Below the pieces are notes generated by a model that did no database searches, had not been told where the DNA came from, and worked only from the letters and a program-made list of their open reading frames with translations. From DATDWC01 sp035289805 (lineage in GTDB: Bacteria > Patescibacteriota > Gracilibacteria > Peribacterales > Peribacteraceae): a stretch of 23,307 nt of DNA. The DNA lies in assembly GCA_035289805.1 (NCBI GenBank), contig DATDWC010000007.1, forward strand, positions 1 to 23,307, written 5' to 3'. Shown here piece after piece: positions 1 through 6,650 of the stretch; the first letter of the stretch is position 1, and every line of letters begins with the position of its first letter. Position numbers and translations under genes: made by a program.

Positions 1-222
1 GGGGGCGTTCCTATGGGAGTACGCTTTGATGCCAGCTGCTCCACAGGGAGCATTCAGAAGTACCTCTGGACATTCGGTGATGGTGCTACGAGCGAGCAAG
101 TGACGGGAATCCAGGATCACGTCTTCGAGAGAGCGGGGATCTTCACCGTGCTCCTTGAGATCACCGATGGGAAGGGGAACTTCGATCAGGAAACAGTTAC
201 TATTACCGTTCAATCCCCATGA
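1..222 (+). CDS. C-terminal end of a PKD-domain protein (5' truncated by window edge)
   Basis: The frame is open from base 1, so the gene begins upstream of the window; the ATG at 13 is probably internal. The visible 74 residues form one PKD (polycystic kidney disease) domain. The hallmarks are FDASCS near the start, the core WTFGDG, then the G-(I/Y)-(F/Y)-TV strand and a closing TITV. PKD domains are immunoglobulin-like modules of surface or secreted proteins that usually mediate binding. The protein ends directly after the domain: no LPXTG sorting signal or C-terminal anchor is visible, although a sortase gene lies 1.2 kb away. Its stop codon overlaps the start of a 27-residue membrane peptide (ATGA). 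The rest of the protein cannot be judged from here. Confidence 0.85.
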   Translation, partial: GGVPMGVRFDASCSTGSIQKYLWTFGDGATSEQVTGIQDHVFERAGIFTVLLEITDGKGNFDQETVTITVQSP

Positions 223-302
223 AGAAGCGCACCGTCCGTATCGCAGCAATTATCGGCCTCTTGGCTATTATCGGGGGAGCAATTCTCCCGATGTTCTCAT
301 AA
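219..302 (+). CDS. Small single-span membrane peptide, 27 aa
   Basis: ATG at 219 overlaps the TGA stop of the PKD gene in an ATGA arrangement, which favours translational coupling. The product begins MKKRTVR, a basic cytoplasmic end, followed by a hydrophobic stretch of about 16 residues (IAAIIGLLAIIGGAIL) and the short tail PMFS. This is the shape of a one-pass membrane peptide or an uncleaved signal. The last 35 bases overlap the 3' end of tsaD on the other strand. No family is recognisable. Support is the coupled start, the positive-inside pattern and the hydrophobicity, so it could be a chance ORF. Confidence 0.45.
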   Translation: MKKRTVRIAAIIGLLAIIGGAILPMFS

Positions 303-1380
303 GTTCGAGTGCAATCGATGCACTGGTGACGAATGGTCGGAGTCCATGCTCTGGAGCTTCCTGCAGAAGGAAATATCCCGCCGCTGCAATCATCGCTGCA
401 TTATCCGTGCAATACGCCATCTTTTGCGGAACTCGTAGCGGTACGGCATGTCGTTCCCCTATGAGACTCATCATTTCGCGTAGCCTCTTATTTGCAGAGA
501 CTCCTCCGACAAGATGGATTTCGCGAATTTCTTCATGGAGATCGAGGGCGTGATTGATTCTCGAAGTAAGATGCAGATTGATCGCCTCTTGGAAGCTCGC
601 AGCGACATCCTTCTTCTCTTCTTCCGAAAGTACTTCGATCCCTCCGCGATCACGAAGGTGGTACTTGAGTGATGTTTTGAGTCCCGAGAAACTGAACTCG
701 CAAGTATCTTCTCGCGAAAGAGGTTGTGGAAAATCTACGAAGTGGGGATTTCCCCCCTCTGCAAGTTTTGCGAGGAGTGGCCCGCCGGGGTAGGGGATTC
801 CAAGAAGCATCGCCCCTTTATCGAATGCCTCACCAGCAGCATCATCGCGTGTGCGACCGAGGAGGGTTCCAGATGTGTGACTCATTCGAAGCCAGAGTTC
901 TGTATGACCACCACTCACGCTGAGAGCAAGAATTGGAAATTGTGGCACGCCAGTCTCTGGCGTGCAGCACGTTGCGCCTCTCGACTCCGCTCGGGGCAAG
1001 GAGCAACGTGCCACTTCGAGCCAGGTAGAAGAGAGGTGACCGAGCGTGTGGTGAACACCAATCAGCTTTTTTTTGTGTGCGGAAGCAAGCACTCGGGCAG
1101 CAGTCGTCCCAACGAGGAGCGATGTGAGGAGCCCTGGCCCCATCGTCACTGCAATGGCATCGATCTCATCCCAGGAAGTTTTTGCATCTTCCAGAGCCTG
1201 GAGAAGGACCGGGGTCATATACTCGAGCTGCCTCCTTGCCGCAATCTCTGGCACGACTCCATGGAATGCTTCGTGATCACGCATCGAGCTCGCAATGACG
1301 TTCGAGAGCACAACGCATCCATCCTCAACGATAGCTGCTGAGGTTTCGTCACACGATGTCTCGATACCTAGAATCCGCAT
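268..1380 (-). CDS. tsaD: tRNA N6-adenosine threonylcarbamoyltransferase TsaD, with an internal insertion
   Basis: TsaD transfers the threonylcarbamoyl group to A37 of ANN-decoding tRNAs, working with TsaB and TsaE (neither is in this window). Visible family signatures are the start MRILGIETSCDETSAA, the metal-binding HHTLGH (H111, H115), the nucleotide loop SVSGGHTEL (about 154-162), FSGLKTS (231-237), VGGVSANKRL (291-300) and the late metal ligand D326 in CTDNAA. At 370 residues it is about 25-30 longer than usual. The excess sits at about residues 123-145, between the WLE and PQFPILAL motifs that normally almost adjoin. That block is encoded by nested palindromes (942-1014) and looks like an in-frame repeat insertion. 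The gene diverges from the sortase gene across only 29 bases. Confidence 0.95.
   Translation of the reverse strand: MRILGIETSCDETSAAIVEDGCVVLSNVIASSMRDHEAFHGVVPEIAARRQLEYMTPVLLQALEDAKTSWDEIDAIAVTMGPGLLTSLLVGTTAARVLASAHKKKLIGVHHTLGHLSSTWLEVARCSLPRAESRGATCCTPETGVPQFPILALSVSGGHTELWLRMSHTSGTLLGRTRDDAAGEAFDKGAMLLGIPYPGGPLLAKLAEGGNPHFVDFPQPLSREDTCEFSFSGLKTSLKYHLRDRGGIEVLSEEEKKDVAASFQEAINLHLTSRINHALDLHEEIREIHLVGGVSANKRLREMMSLIGERHAVPLRVPQKMAYCTDNAAMIAAAGYFLLQEAPEHGLRPFVTSASIALELMRTSGELLPR
942..1014. repeat. Nested palindromic element inside tsaD
   Basis: Several inverted repeats are stacked here. GTGGCACG (942-949) pairs with CGTGCCAC (1007-1014); GCACGCCA (945-952) pairs with TGGCGTGC (958-965); GCACGTTGC (967-975) pairs with GCAACGTGC (1003-1011). 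The core reads CTCGACTCCGCTCGG, similar to the cores of the elements in priA and between clpC and ruvX. The element adds about 23 codons (VARCSLPRAESR... in TsaD) without breaking the frame. It falls between conserved motifs, at a place where other TsaD proteins have only a few residues. Edges are approximate. Confidence 0.75.
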
Positions 1381-1387
1381 GCAATCT

Positions 1388-1397
1388 ATGATATACT
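1388..1397. promoter_or_regulatory. Overlapping divergent -10 elements for tsaD and the sortase gene
   Basis: The 29-base gap between the two ATGs contains TATACT on the plus strand (1392-1397), preceded by TGA, giving an extended -10 (TGN-TATACT). On the minus strand TATCAT (1393-1388) shares two bases with it. The plus -10 ends 12 nt before the sortase ATG (1410) and the minus -10 ends 7 nt before the tsaD ATG (1380). Transcripts would have little or no leader. No good -35 is seen; any -35 would lie inside the opposite gene. Confidence 0.5.
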
Positions 1398-1409
1398 AGA
1401 AAGATTTCT

Positions 1410-2219
1410 ATGCGTTTACACAAACACCACACAACGCATCATTTTATTGGCTTCCTGATCGGTGTTCTGCTGATTGGCGGAGCGCTCGGAGGATTGAGCG
1501 GACTTCTGGGGCAGCAAACTTTTGAGAGCTCGGATGCAACCGGCATTGCGGAAGGGAGATCGTTCCTCTCAGGAACAAAGTACCAACGACTCGTGAAGCA
1601 GATTTTGAACCGCCGCGAGCGCCGTGCGGAACGTCTGCAAAATGATGAGCGCGTGGTGAAGGATATCGGCACCACGTATCCCATGCGCGTGAATACCTTT
1701 GCCTACAAAGGAACCACGAACTGGAATGTTGCAATGCATGTCGCAACACTTTCGTACGAACAACTTGGCATCGAGGCTCCCCTCGGAAAACCCGGAATGA
1801 AGGAGTGGAATAACCGTAATTGGCGCGGACTCGAGGATCAGATGCAGTACCTCCTGTTGAATGGGCTTGCAATGTATCCCCACTCTCCAAACTTGGGTGA
1901 TGCAGGGAGCGTGATTATTGCAGGTCACAGCAGTGCTCCAACAATGAAGGCTATTGGCAGTCCCTACGAAGAAGTTCTCTCCAAGCTTCCAAGTGCCAAA
2001 ATCGGCGATCGCATTACTGTGACAGATGGAGAAGGCAATCGCTTTCTCTACAAGGTGAGGAGTACAGAGGTGGTTCCGGCTTCCTACACGAAACTCCTGC
2101 TCCAGGACCCCTCGAAGAAGGAACTCGTCATGTTCACCTGTTACCCCGTGGGTACTACACGGGAACGGTTTGTGGTGTGGGCAGATTTGGTAGAAGGAGC
2201 AGAGGTAGCAAAACGATAG
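1410..2219 (+). CDS. Sortase (class D/E-like), membrane-anchored
   Basis: Sortases are cysteine transpeptidases that cut a C-terminal sorting signal and join the protein to a cell-surface acceptor. The 269-residue product has a His-rich cytoplasmic N-terminus, a membrane span at about 12-34 and a basic linker (RRERRAER near 68-75). The catalytic domain follows, with the three active-site residues in family context: H173 in IIAGHSS, C244 in MFTCYPVGTT and R253 in RERFVVWADL. The TCYP-x-GTT-x-R pattern fits class D/E enzymes better than housekeeping class A. No substrate with a sorting motif is visible nearby. The gene precedes lgt by 24 bases, and an extended -10 lies 12 nt before the ATG. Confidence 0.93.
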   Translation: MRLHKHHTTHHFIGFLIGVLLIGGALGGLSGLLGQQTFESSDATGIAEGRSFLSGTKYQRLVKQILNRRERRAERLQNDERVVKDIGTTYPMRVNTFAYKGTTNWNVAMHVATLSYEQLGIEAPLGKPGMKEWNNRNWRGLEDQMQYLLLNGLAMYPHSPNLGDAGSVIIAGHSSAPTMKAIGSPYEEVLSKLPSAKIGDRITVTDGEGNRFLYKVRSTEVVPASYTKLLLQDPSKKELVMFTCYPVGTTRERFVVWADLVEGAEVAKR

Positions 2220-2229
2220 GAAAAAAAGA

Positions 2230-2235
2230 TATACT
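2230..2235 (+). promoter_or_regulatory. -10 element TATACT before lgt
   Basis: TATACT lies in the short gap between the sortase stop and lgt, 8 nt before the preferred ATG at 2244. Initiation about 7 nt downstream would start the mRNA at or next to the ATG. No clear -35 is visible; the call rests on the hexamer and on the same hexamer before the sortase and the 8079 gene. Confidence 0.4.
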
Positions 2236-2243
2236 GAAGGGTG

Positions 2244-3023
2244 ATGGAGTTTTTCCCGAATCGTCAAATCTTCTTAGAGATTGGCCCACTTGCGATTCAC
2301 TGGTACGGAATTATGTACCTCTTAGCGTTTTGCGTTGCATGGTGGCTGATACCGATCCTTGCGAGGAAAAAGGGATATCCACTCACGAAGGACGATATTG
2401 GAACGCTTCTGTTTGCGGGGATTCTGGGTGTCATTCTTGGAGGAAGACTCGGATATGTTCTCTTCTACGCTCCCGGATACTTCGCGAGCCATCCACTCGA
2501 AATTCCTGCAGTGTGGAATGGGGGGATGTCCTCCCATGGGGGGATGATTGGAGTAACACTCGCCATGCTCATTGTCTTCCGGAAGCTCCGGAGCAAAGTA
2601 AGTCTCTTCCAACTTGCGGATCTCCTCACTGTTCCGATTGCGATCGGTCTCATCTTCGGACGTCTTGGGAACTTCATCAATTTGGAGCTCTACGGCACGG
2701 TGACAGATCTTCCCTGGGGTATTGCAATTCCGGGTGTGGAGGGCATACGCCATCCAGTACAAATTTATGCAATGATCAAAGATGTATTTATCGCTATTGT
2801 TTGCTTTCTGTCTCTGATGCGATCAAAGAGCGCAGGGGTCACTCTTGGACTTTTCTTCCTCCTCTACGGCATTCTCCGGTTTGCTACGGAATTCGTGAGA
2901 GAGGAAACATCGGAAGGGTTTGATATTGCGATGCTTCATTTGACAAGGGGACAATTTCTTACAATCCCTGTCATCATCATTGGGGTCTGGTTGATTTGGT
3001 TTATGCGTAGAGACGCCCGATAG
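2244..3023 (+). CDS. lgt: Prolipoprotein diacylglyceryl transferase Lgt
   Basis: Lgt moves diacylglycerol from phosphatidylglycerol to the lipobox cysteine of prolipoproteins, the first step of lipoprotein maturation in the cytoplasmic membrane. Family marks in the 259-residue multi-span protein are the early HWYG, GGRLGYVLFY, the essential histidine in SSHGGMIG (H98 counted from the ATG at 2244), GRLGNFINLELYG (R140, N143) and RFATEFVRE near the end. I chose ATG 2244 over GTG 2241 because GAAGGG just upstream could act as a weak ribosome site. In the HPVQIYAMIKD segment the usual glutamate after LY is alanine. The last codons (RRDAR) are encoded by the left arm of an inverted repeat that runs into the purL spacer. 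A candidate client lipoprotein is encoded after priA. Confidence 0.95.
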   Translation: MEFFPNRQIFLEIGPLAIHWYGIMYLLAFCVAWWLIPILARKKGYPLTKDDIGTLLFAGILGVILGGRLGYVLFYAPGYFASHPLEIPAVWNGGMSSHGGMIGVTLAMLIVFRKLRSKVSLFQLADLLTVPIAIGLIFGRLGNFINLELYGTVTDLPWGIAIPGVEGIRHPVQIYAMIKDVFIAIVCFLSLMRSKSAGVTLGLFFLLYGILRFATEFVREETSEGFDIAMLHLTRGQFLTIPVIIIGVWLIWFMRRDAR

Positions 3024-3097
3024 GGAATCTCTAATCAAATTTTGAGAGCACAGCTAATTGTTACAAATTATGAAAATGAGTTTCGGGCGTCTCTACG
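3006..3097. repeat. MITE-like element with 15-bp perfect terminal inverted repeats
   Basis: CGTAGAGACGCCCGA (3006-3020) is matched exactly by its reverse complement at 3083-3097. The arms enclose 62 AT-rich bases with no ORF of note. The left arm supplies the last codons of lgt; the right arm ends 8 bases before an in-frame stop that bounds the purL reading frame. The layout (small, no coding, perfect ends) resembles a miniature inverted-repeat element. No clear target-site duplication is visible. A long terminator-type hairpin is possible but lacks a T-run. Confidence 0.6.
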
Positions 3098-3203
3098 ACG
3101 AATCTGATATTCTTTCATCATCGAAGCAGCATCACTGCCCTTTTCGGCATCTTCCGATACAGAAGTTCGCTCGCTTCTGAATACATACGCAATTGGACTC
3201 ACC

Positions 3204-5510
3204 GTGGAGGAAGCGAGGAAAGTTTCTTCCCTCCTTGGCCGTGATCCAACGCTCGTGGAAGCCGTAATTTGGGGAATTCAAGGATCTGAGCACTGCAGCT
3301 ATAAATCGAGCAGGCGTTTCCTCAAGGCATTCCACACAGAAGGGGATCACGTCATTCTCGGTCCAAAGGAAGATAGTGGAATCGTTGCTATCACGGATGG
3401 CCCAAAAGGGAAGCGGTGGGGGATTGTCGTTTCGCACGAAAGTCACAATCATCCATCACAGATCGTCCCGTACGAAGGCGCAGCAACCGGGGTGGGTGGC
3501 AACGTGCGCGATGTGCTCTGCATGGGAGCACGAGTGATTGGAGTGATGGATGCTCTGCGCTTTGGAGATCTACAATCAGAGGAGACTAAAACCATCGCAA
3601 AGGAAGTCGCACGAGGTGTAGCGGGCTACGGGAATCCACTCGGAATCCCAAATCTTGGGGGGGATACAGAGTTTGATGAGGCGTATAACAGTAGCTGCCT
3701 TGTGAACGTGGTTTGCCATGGCCTCGTACGGGAGGATGAAATCATCCATAGCTACGTCCCGAAGGAAGCAGGAGAGGTAGGGTACGACATCATTATTGTA
3801 GGAAAACCAACGGATCGCTCCGGATTTGGGGGGGCGGCATTTGCGAGCGTTATTCTCAACGAAGAGGAGAAGGAGAAGAACACAGGCGCGGTACAGGAAC
3901 CAAATCCATTCCTCGAGCGTCACCTCCTCGCCTCCACGTATGCACTCTTCGATTGGCTCGCGAAGGAGAAAAAGTTCGATGCAGTGGGATTCAAGGATCT
4001 TGGCGCTGGAGGAGTCGTCTGTAGTTCCGTGGAACAAGTTGCAGATCAGGGGTTCGGGGCAACTATTGATTTAGAAAAAGTACATACGGCAATCCCTGAT
4101 CTCCCGCCAGAAGTTATCGCCTGTGCCGAAACCCAGGAGCGCTTCTGCTGGACCTGCCACCCTTCACTCACAGAGCATATTCTTCGGCACTACAACGAGG
4201 TATGGAACCTCCCAGCAATCGCAGAGAACGCGAGAGCATCGGTTATTGGAAAAGTGACCAAGGAACCGCTATGTCTCTTGCGATATAGAGGTGAAACAGT
4301 CTGCGAAGCAAAAGCAAAGGATATTACCTCTGGATTGCAGTACGAGAGGCCGATCAAAGAGAGGCAGAAAAACCTGCGTGAGCCCGTACTCGATACCAAT
4401 GGAAAAGCGCTGGAAATTTTCCGAAAGATTCTCACCCATCCAAGTTATGCATCCAAAGCTCCGATCTTCCGTCACTACGATAAGAACGTTATAGGGAATA
4501 CAATCGTGGAGCCTGGCGAAGCGGACGCTGGAGTGATCATGCCACTCCAGGATCTCATGAGCTATGTTCACGAGGGGGAACATCCGGGATGGGAAATTGA
4601 GGAGAAGGATCGCTACATCGGTGTTGCTGTTGCCTGCGATGGGAGTGGAAGACACGGAAAAATTTCCGCGTACTACCAAGGGGTGAATGCCACCGTGGAA
4701 TCCATGCGCAATGTCGCGGCAGTTGGGGCACTCCCACGTGCGCTCACGGATTGTTTGAATTACGGGAACCCGGAAGTTCCGGAGGATTTATGGGAATTTT
4801 CTGAGGGAGTGCGCGGCATTGCCGATGCTGCCCGTGGAGTTGCAATTGGTGGGGCCCCGGTCCCCATCATCAGTGGAAACGTAAGCCTCTATAACTCCAC
4901 GCCAAATGGGGCTATTCCACCCACAGCAATTGTGAGTTGCATTGGCGTGATGCCGGATGCAAGAAAAGCAATCCCCGCAATTATTCGAGGCAAAGATCAG
5001 ACTCTCTACCTCCTTGGAGAGCGGAAAGATGAATGCGGAGGATCCGCGTTCTACGCTGTCCAGGGTGAGCTTGGTGCAAATATTCCGAAGCCAGATTTCG
5101 ATGAAGTGCGACGGCAGATTGAATTCATCACTTTCGCAATCCAGAGCGGATTCGTACAAAGTTGCCACGATATTTCGGATGGAGGATTACTGCTTGCACT
5201 CTTCGAGATGCTCATTCCTTATCGAAGAGAGAAACCACAATTTGGAATGGAGATTGATCTTACGCCACTTCAATCGAACCTCTCTATAGAAAAAACTCTC
5301 TTCAGCGAAACCGGCGGATTCATTCTCTCAGTAGGTACACCCAACAAAGCATCTCTCCAAGAACTTGCAAGGAACCATTCCCTAAGTCTCTTCGAGATCG
5401 GCAAAACAACTGATCAGCCACGACTCACCATCAAGGACATTCTCAATGAAGATATTTTCGAGCTCATTGATATTTGGAAAAAACCACTCGAGAGGCTGCT
5501 CGGGTTATAG
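3204..5510 (+). CDS. purL: Phosphoribosylformylglycinamidine synthase II (PurL); true start upstream and unclear
   Basis: PurL uses ATP and glutamine-derived ammonia to convert FGAR to FGAM in purine synthesis, with PurQ and PurS (both absent from this window). Visible motifs are SEHCSYKSSR near the start, SHESHNHPSQIVPYEGAATGVGG (given here as SHESHNHPS, then PYEGAATGVGG), RDVLCMGAR, LGAGGVVCSS, CDGSGRHG, GNVSLYNST and SCHDISDGG. The coordinates begin at the first standard codon, GTG 3204. The same frame is open back to a stop at 3105-3107, and the residues upstream (LLNTYAIGLT joining VEEARKV) look like normal PurL N-terminus. No ATG, GTG or TTG exists there, so the start may be ATC 3117/3120 or CTG 3135, or the start was lost when the repeat at 3006-3097 arrived. 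TATTCT at 3108-3113 could be a -10. Confidence 0.93.
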   Translation: MEEARKVSSLLGRDPTLVEAVIWGIQGSEHCSYKSSRRFLKAFHTEGDHVILGPKEDSGIVAITDGPKGKRWGIVVSHESHNHPSQIVPYEGAATGVGGNVRDVLCMGARVIGVMDALRFGDLQSEETKTIAKEVARGVAGYGNPLGIPNLGGDTEFDEAYNSSCLVNVVCHGLVREDEIIHSYVPKEAGEVGYDIIIVGKPTDRSGFGGAAFASVILNEEEKEKNTGAVQEPNPFLERHLLASTYALFDWLAKEKKFDAVGFKDLGAGGVVCSSVEQVADQGFGATIDLEKVHTAIPDLPPEVIACAETQERFCWTCHPSLTEHILRHYNEVWNLPAIAENARASVIGKVTKEPLCLLRYRGETVCEAKAKDITSGLQYERPIKERQKNLREPVLDTNGKALEIFRKILTHPSYASKAPIFRHYDKNVIGNTIVEPGEADAGVIMPLQDLMSYVHEGEHPGWEIEEKDRYIGVAVACDGSGRHGKISAYYQGVNATVESMRNVAAVGALPRALTDCLNYGNPEVPEDLWEFSEGVRGIADAARGVAIGGAPVPIISGNVSLYNSTPNGAIPPTAIVSCIGVMPDARKAIPAIIRGKDQTLYLLGERKDECGGSAFYAVQGELGANIPKPDFDEVRRQIEFITFAIQSGFVQSCHDISDGGLLLALFEMLIPYRREKPQFGMEIDLTPLQSNLSIEKTLFSETGGFILSVGTPNKASLQELARNHSLSLFEIGKTTDQPRLTIKDILNEDIFELIDIWKKPLERLLGL

Positions 5511-5570
5511 GGGCACAGGCGTATTCCGAAGCACTACCCATCACTATTTTGTTGCAGAAGAGCTTCTCCC

Positions 5571-6176
5571 ATGCTTTCATACTCCCCTTTGGTTGTACGC
5601 CCCGCTCTCATTGGCTTTGCTCTGGCTCTCGTCGTTGTTGCGCTCTTTCTCCTCTTCCCAGAGGAGGCAGGGCAGCCTCGTTTCCCAAACCTGCCGCCGG
5701 GGCTCTTCCCAATCTACACAGATGCGGTGGATCAACCGTTCGTGATCCCTTCATTTATCGAAATGAAGAAAACACCTCTCACGCAGGATGCATTGCCCGG
5801 GAGCAGCATCCCGTTTGAAATTACATTGAAGAATACGAGTGAGAATGATCTTCAAAACCTCACCCTTGAGGAGCGCTTCGATTCAAAATTCCTCGAAGTT
5901 CTCCCGCTCCCATGGGGAGTGCTCTCGGAGAATCTGATCGCATGGACGATCCCACAAATAAAGGCAGGCGAGGAGCAGACCATGCGCTACGAATTCCGCG
6001 TGAAGGAGGGGATCGGTCCAGCACCAATCCAAACCACAGCGTACGTCTTTGGTGATGATCTCCAAGAGATGACGAGTTTTTCGCGTATGGCCTCCTCGAC
6101 GATTTCTGTCATTGCACTCCCTATTTCGGGAGTGGAAATGGGAACGATTCTTCGATTCATCTCATCCCTCTTTTGA
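5571..6176 (+). CDS. Membrane-anchored extracytoplasmic protein with a DUF11-like beta domain
   Basis: The 201-residue product has one N-terminal membrane span (about 10-29, ALIGFALALVVVALFLLF), then a Pro-rich linker and a domain of roughly 110 residues. The pattern GSSIPFEITLKNTSENDLQNLTLEERF ... WTIPQIKAGEEQTMRYEFRVKE (shown as separate motifs: PFEITLKNTS, LTLEERF, WTIPQIKAGE) is typical of DUF11/CARDB-type immunoglobulin-like repeats of surface proteins. A hydrophobic C-terminus (TILRFISSLF) might be a second contact with the membrane. It likely faces outward. The gene follows purL by 60 bases and ends overlapping the 3' end of grpE by 15 bases on the opposite strand. No specific function can be assigned. 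Confidence 0.75.
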   Translation: MLSYSPLVVRPALIGFALALVVVALFLLFPEEAGQPRFPNLPPGLFPIYTDAVDQPFVIPSFIEMKKTPLTQDALPGSSIPFEITLKNTSENDLQNLTLEERFDSKFLEVLPLPWGVLSENLIAWTIPQIKAGEEQTMRYEFRVKEGIGPAPIQTTAYVFGDDLQEMTSFSRMASSTISVIALPISGVEMGTILRFISSLF

Positions 6177-6650
6177 GGCGGAGGTTCCATCGCCTACCAT
6201 TACCCGTGCAGGGCGGAGTACTCTGCCTGCAAGATCGAAGCCCTCTTGATGAACAGCGAGGATGAGATCTCTTTCGCCTAGTGCGCTATTGACGATCTCA
6301 TGGCGAGTCGGATCGACTTTCTCTCCTAGTGCCAAAATCTTCGTGACTCCTGCGTCGGAGAGGATCCGATCAATCTTCGTAAGGAGATGTGTGAGGACTT
6401 CTGAGGAAGCCTTGTCATGAGAAATCGCTAAGACAAGATCATCGCGGAGAGGGAGGAACTGGAGAAGGATGGGAACCGCCGCAAATCTGCGGAGTTCCTC
6501 GCCCTCCCGTTTTAAGCGATCGCGCGCATTGAGGAGTTCCGCTTGTGCACGCGCGGCGACATCCGTCATTTTTGCGAGCTTTGCTGTGAGATCCGCAATG
6601 GTTTCCGCTTGTTGTGGATCAGGTGAAGAATCCTCTGTCATTACCCTCAT
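6162..6650 (-). CDS. grpE: Nucleotide exchange factor GrpE
   Basis: GrpE releases ADP from DnaK. The 162-residue product has a charged N-terminus, a long coiled-coil helix (about 15-60, LTAKLAKMTDVAARAQAELL as its start), then the compact beta head with the family pattern VDPTRHEIV and VLRPARVMVG. Length is near the bacterial norm. The ATG at 6650 shares one base with the stop of the upstream DHH gene (TAATG), so translation is probably coupled; ATG 6641 is an alternative. grpE is 11.9 kb from dnaK, on the other strand, and its operon promoter shows no CIRCE, unlike dnaK and clpC here. hrcA and dnaJ are not in the window. Confidence 0.9.
   Translation of the reverse strand: MRVMTEDSSPDPQQAETIADLTAKLAKMTDVAARAQAELLNARDRLKREGEELRRFAAVPILLQFLPLRDDLVLAISHDKASSEVLTHLLTKIDRILSDAGVTKILALGEKVDPTRHEIVNSALGERDLILAVHQEGFDLAGRVLRPARVMVGDGTSASKEG

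Noticed and set aside
724..1341. A 205-codon frame opposite tsaD
   Set aside because: Antisense to conserved TsaD motifs; no domain or promoter.
1444..2267. Frames of 148 and 232 codons opposite the sortase gene
   Set aside because: Shadows of the sortase, whose catalytic motifs fix the true frame; composition is unlike a real protein.
2177..2923. A 248-codon frame overlapping lgt on the same strand
   Set aside because: Rich in Cys, Ser and Arg without domains; lgt motifs cover the region.
3070..3180. A +1-frame start (ATG 3070) that could be a frameshifted purL beginning
   Set aside because: Its residues do not resemble PurL and the frame stops at 3178-3180; the PurL-like sequence is in the other frame.
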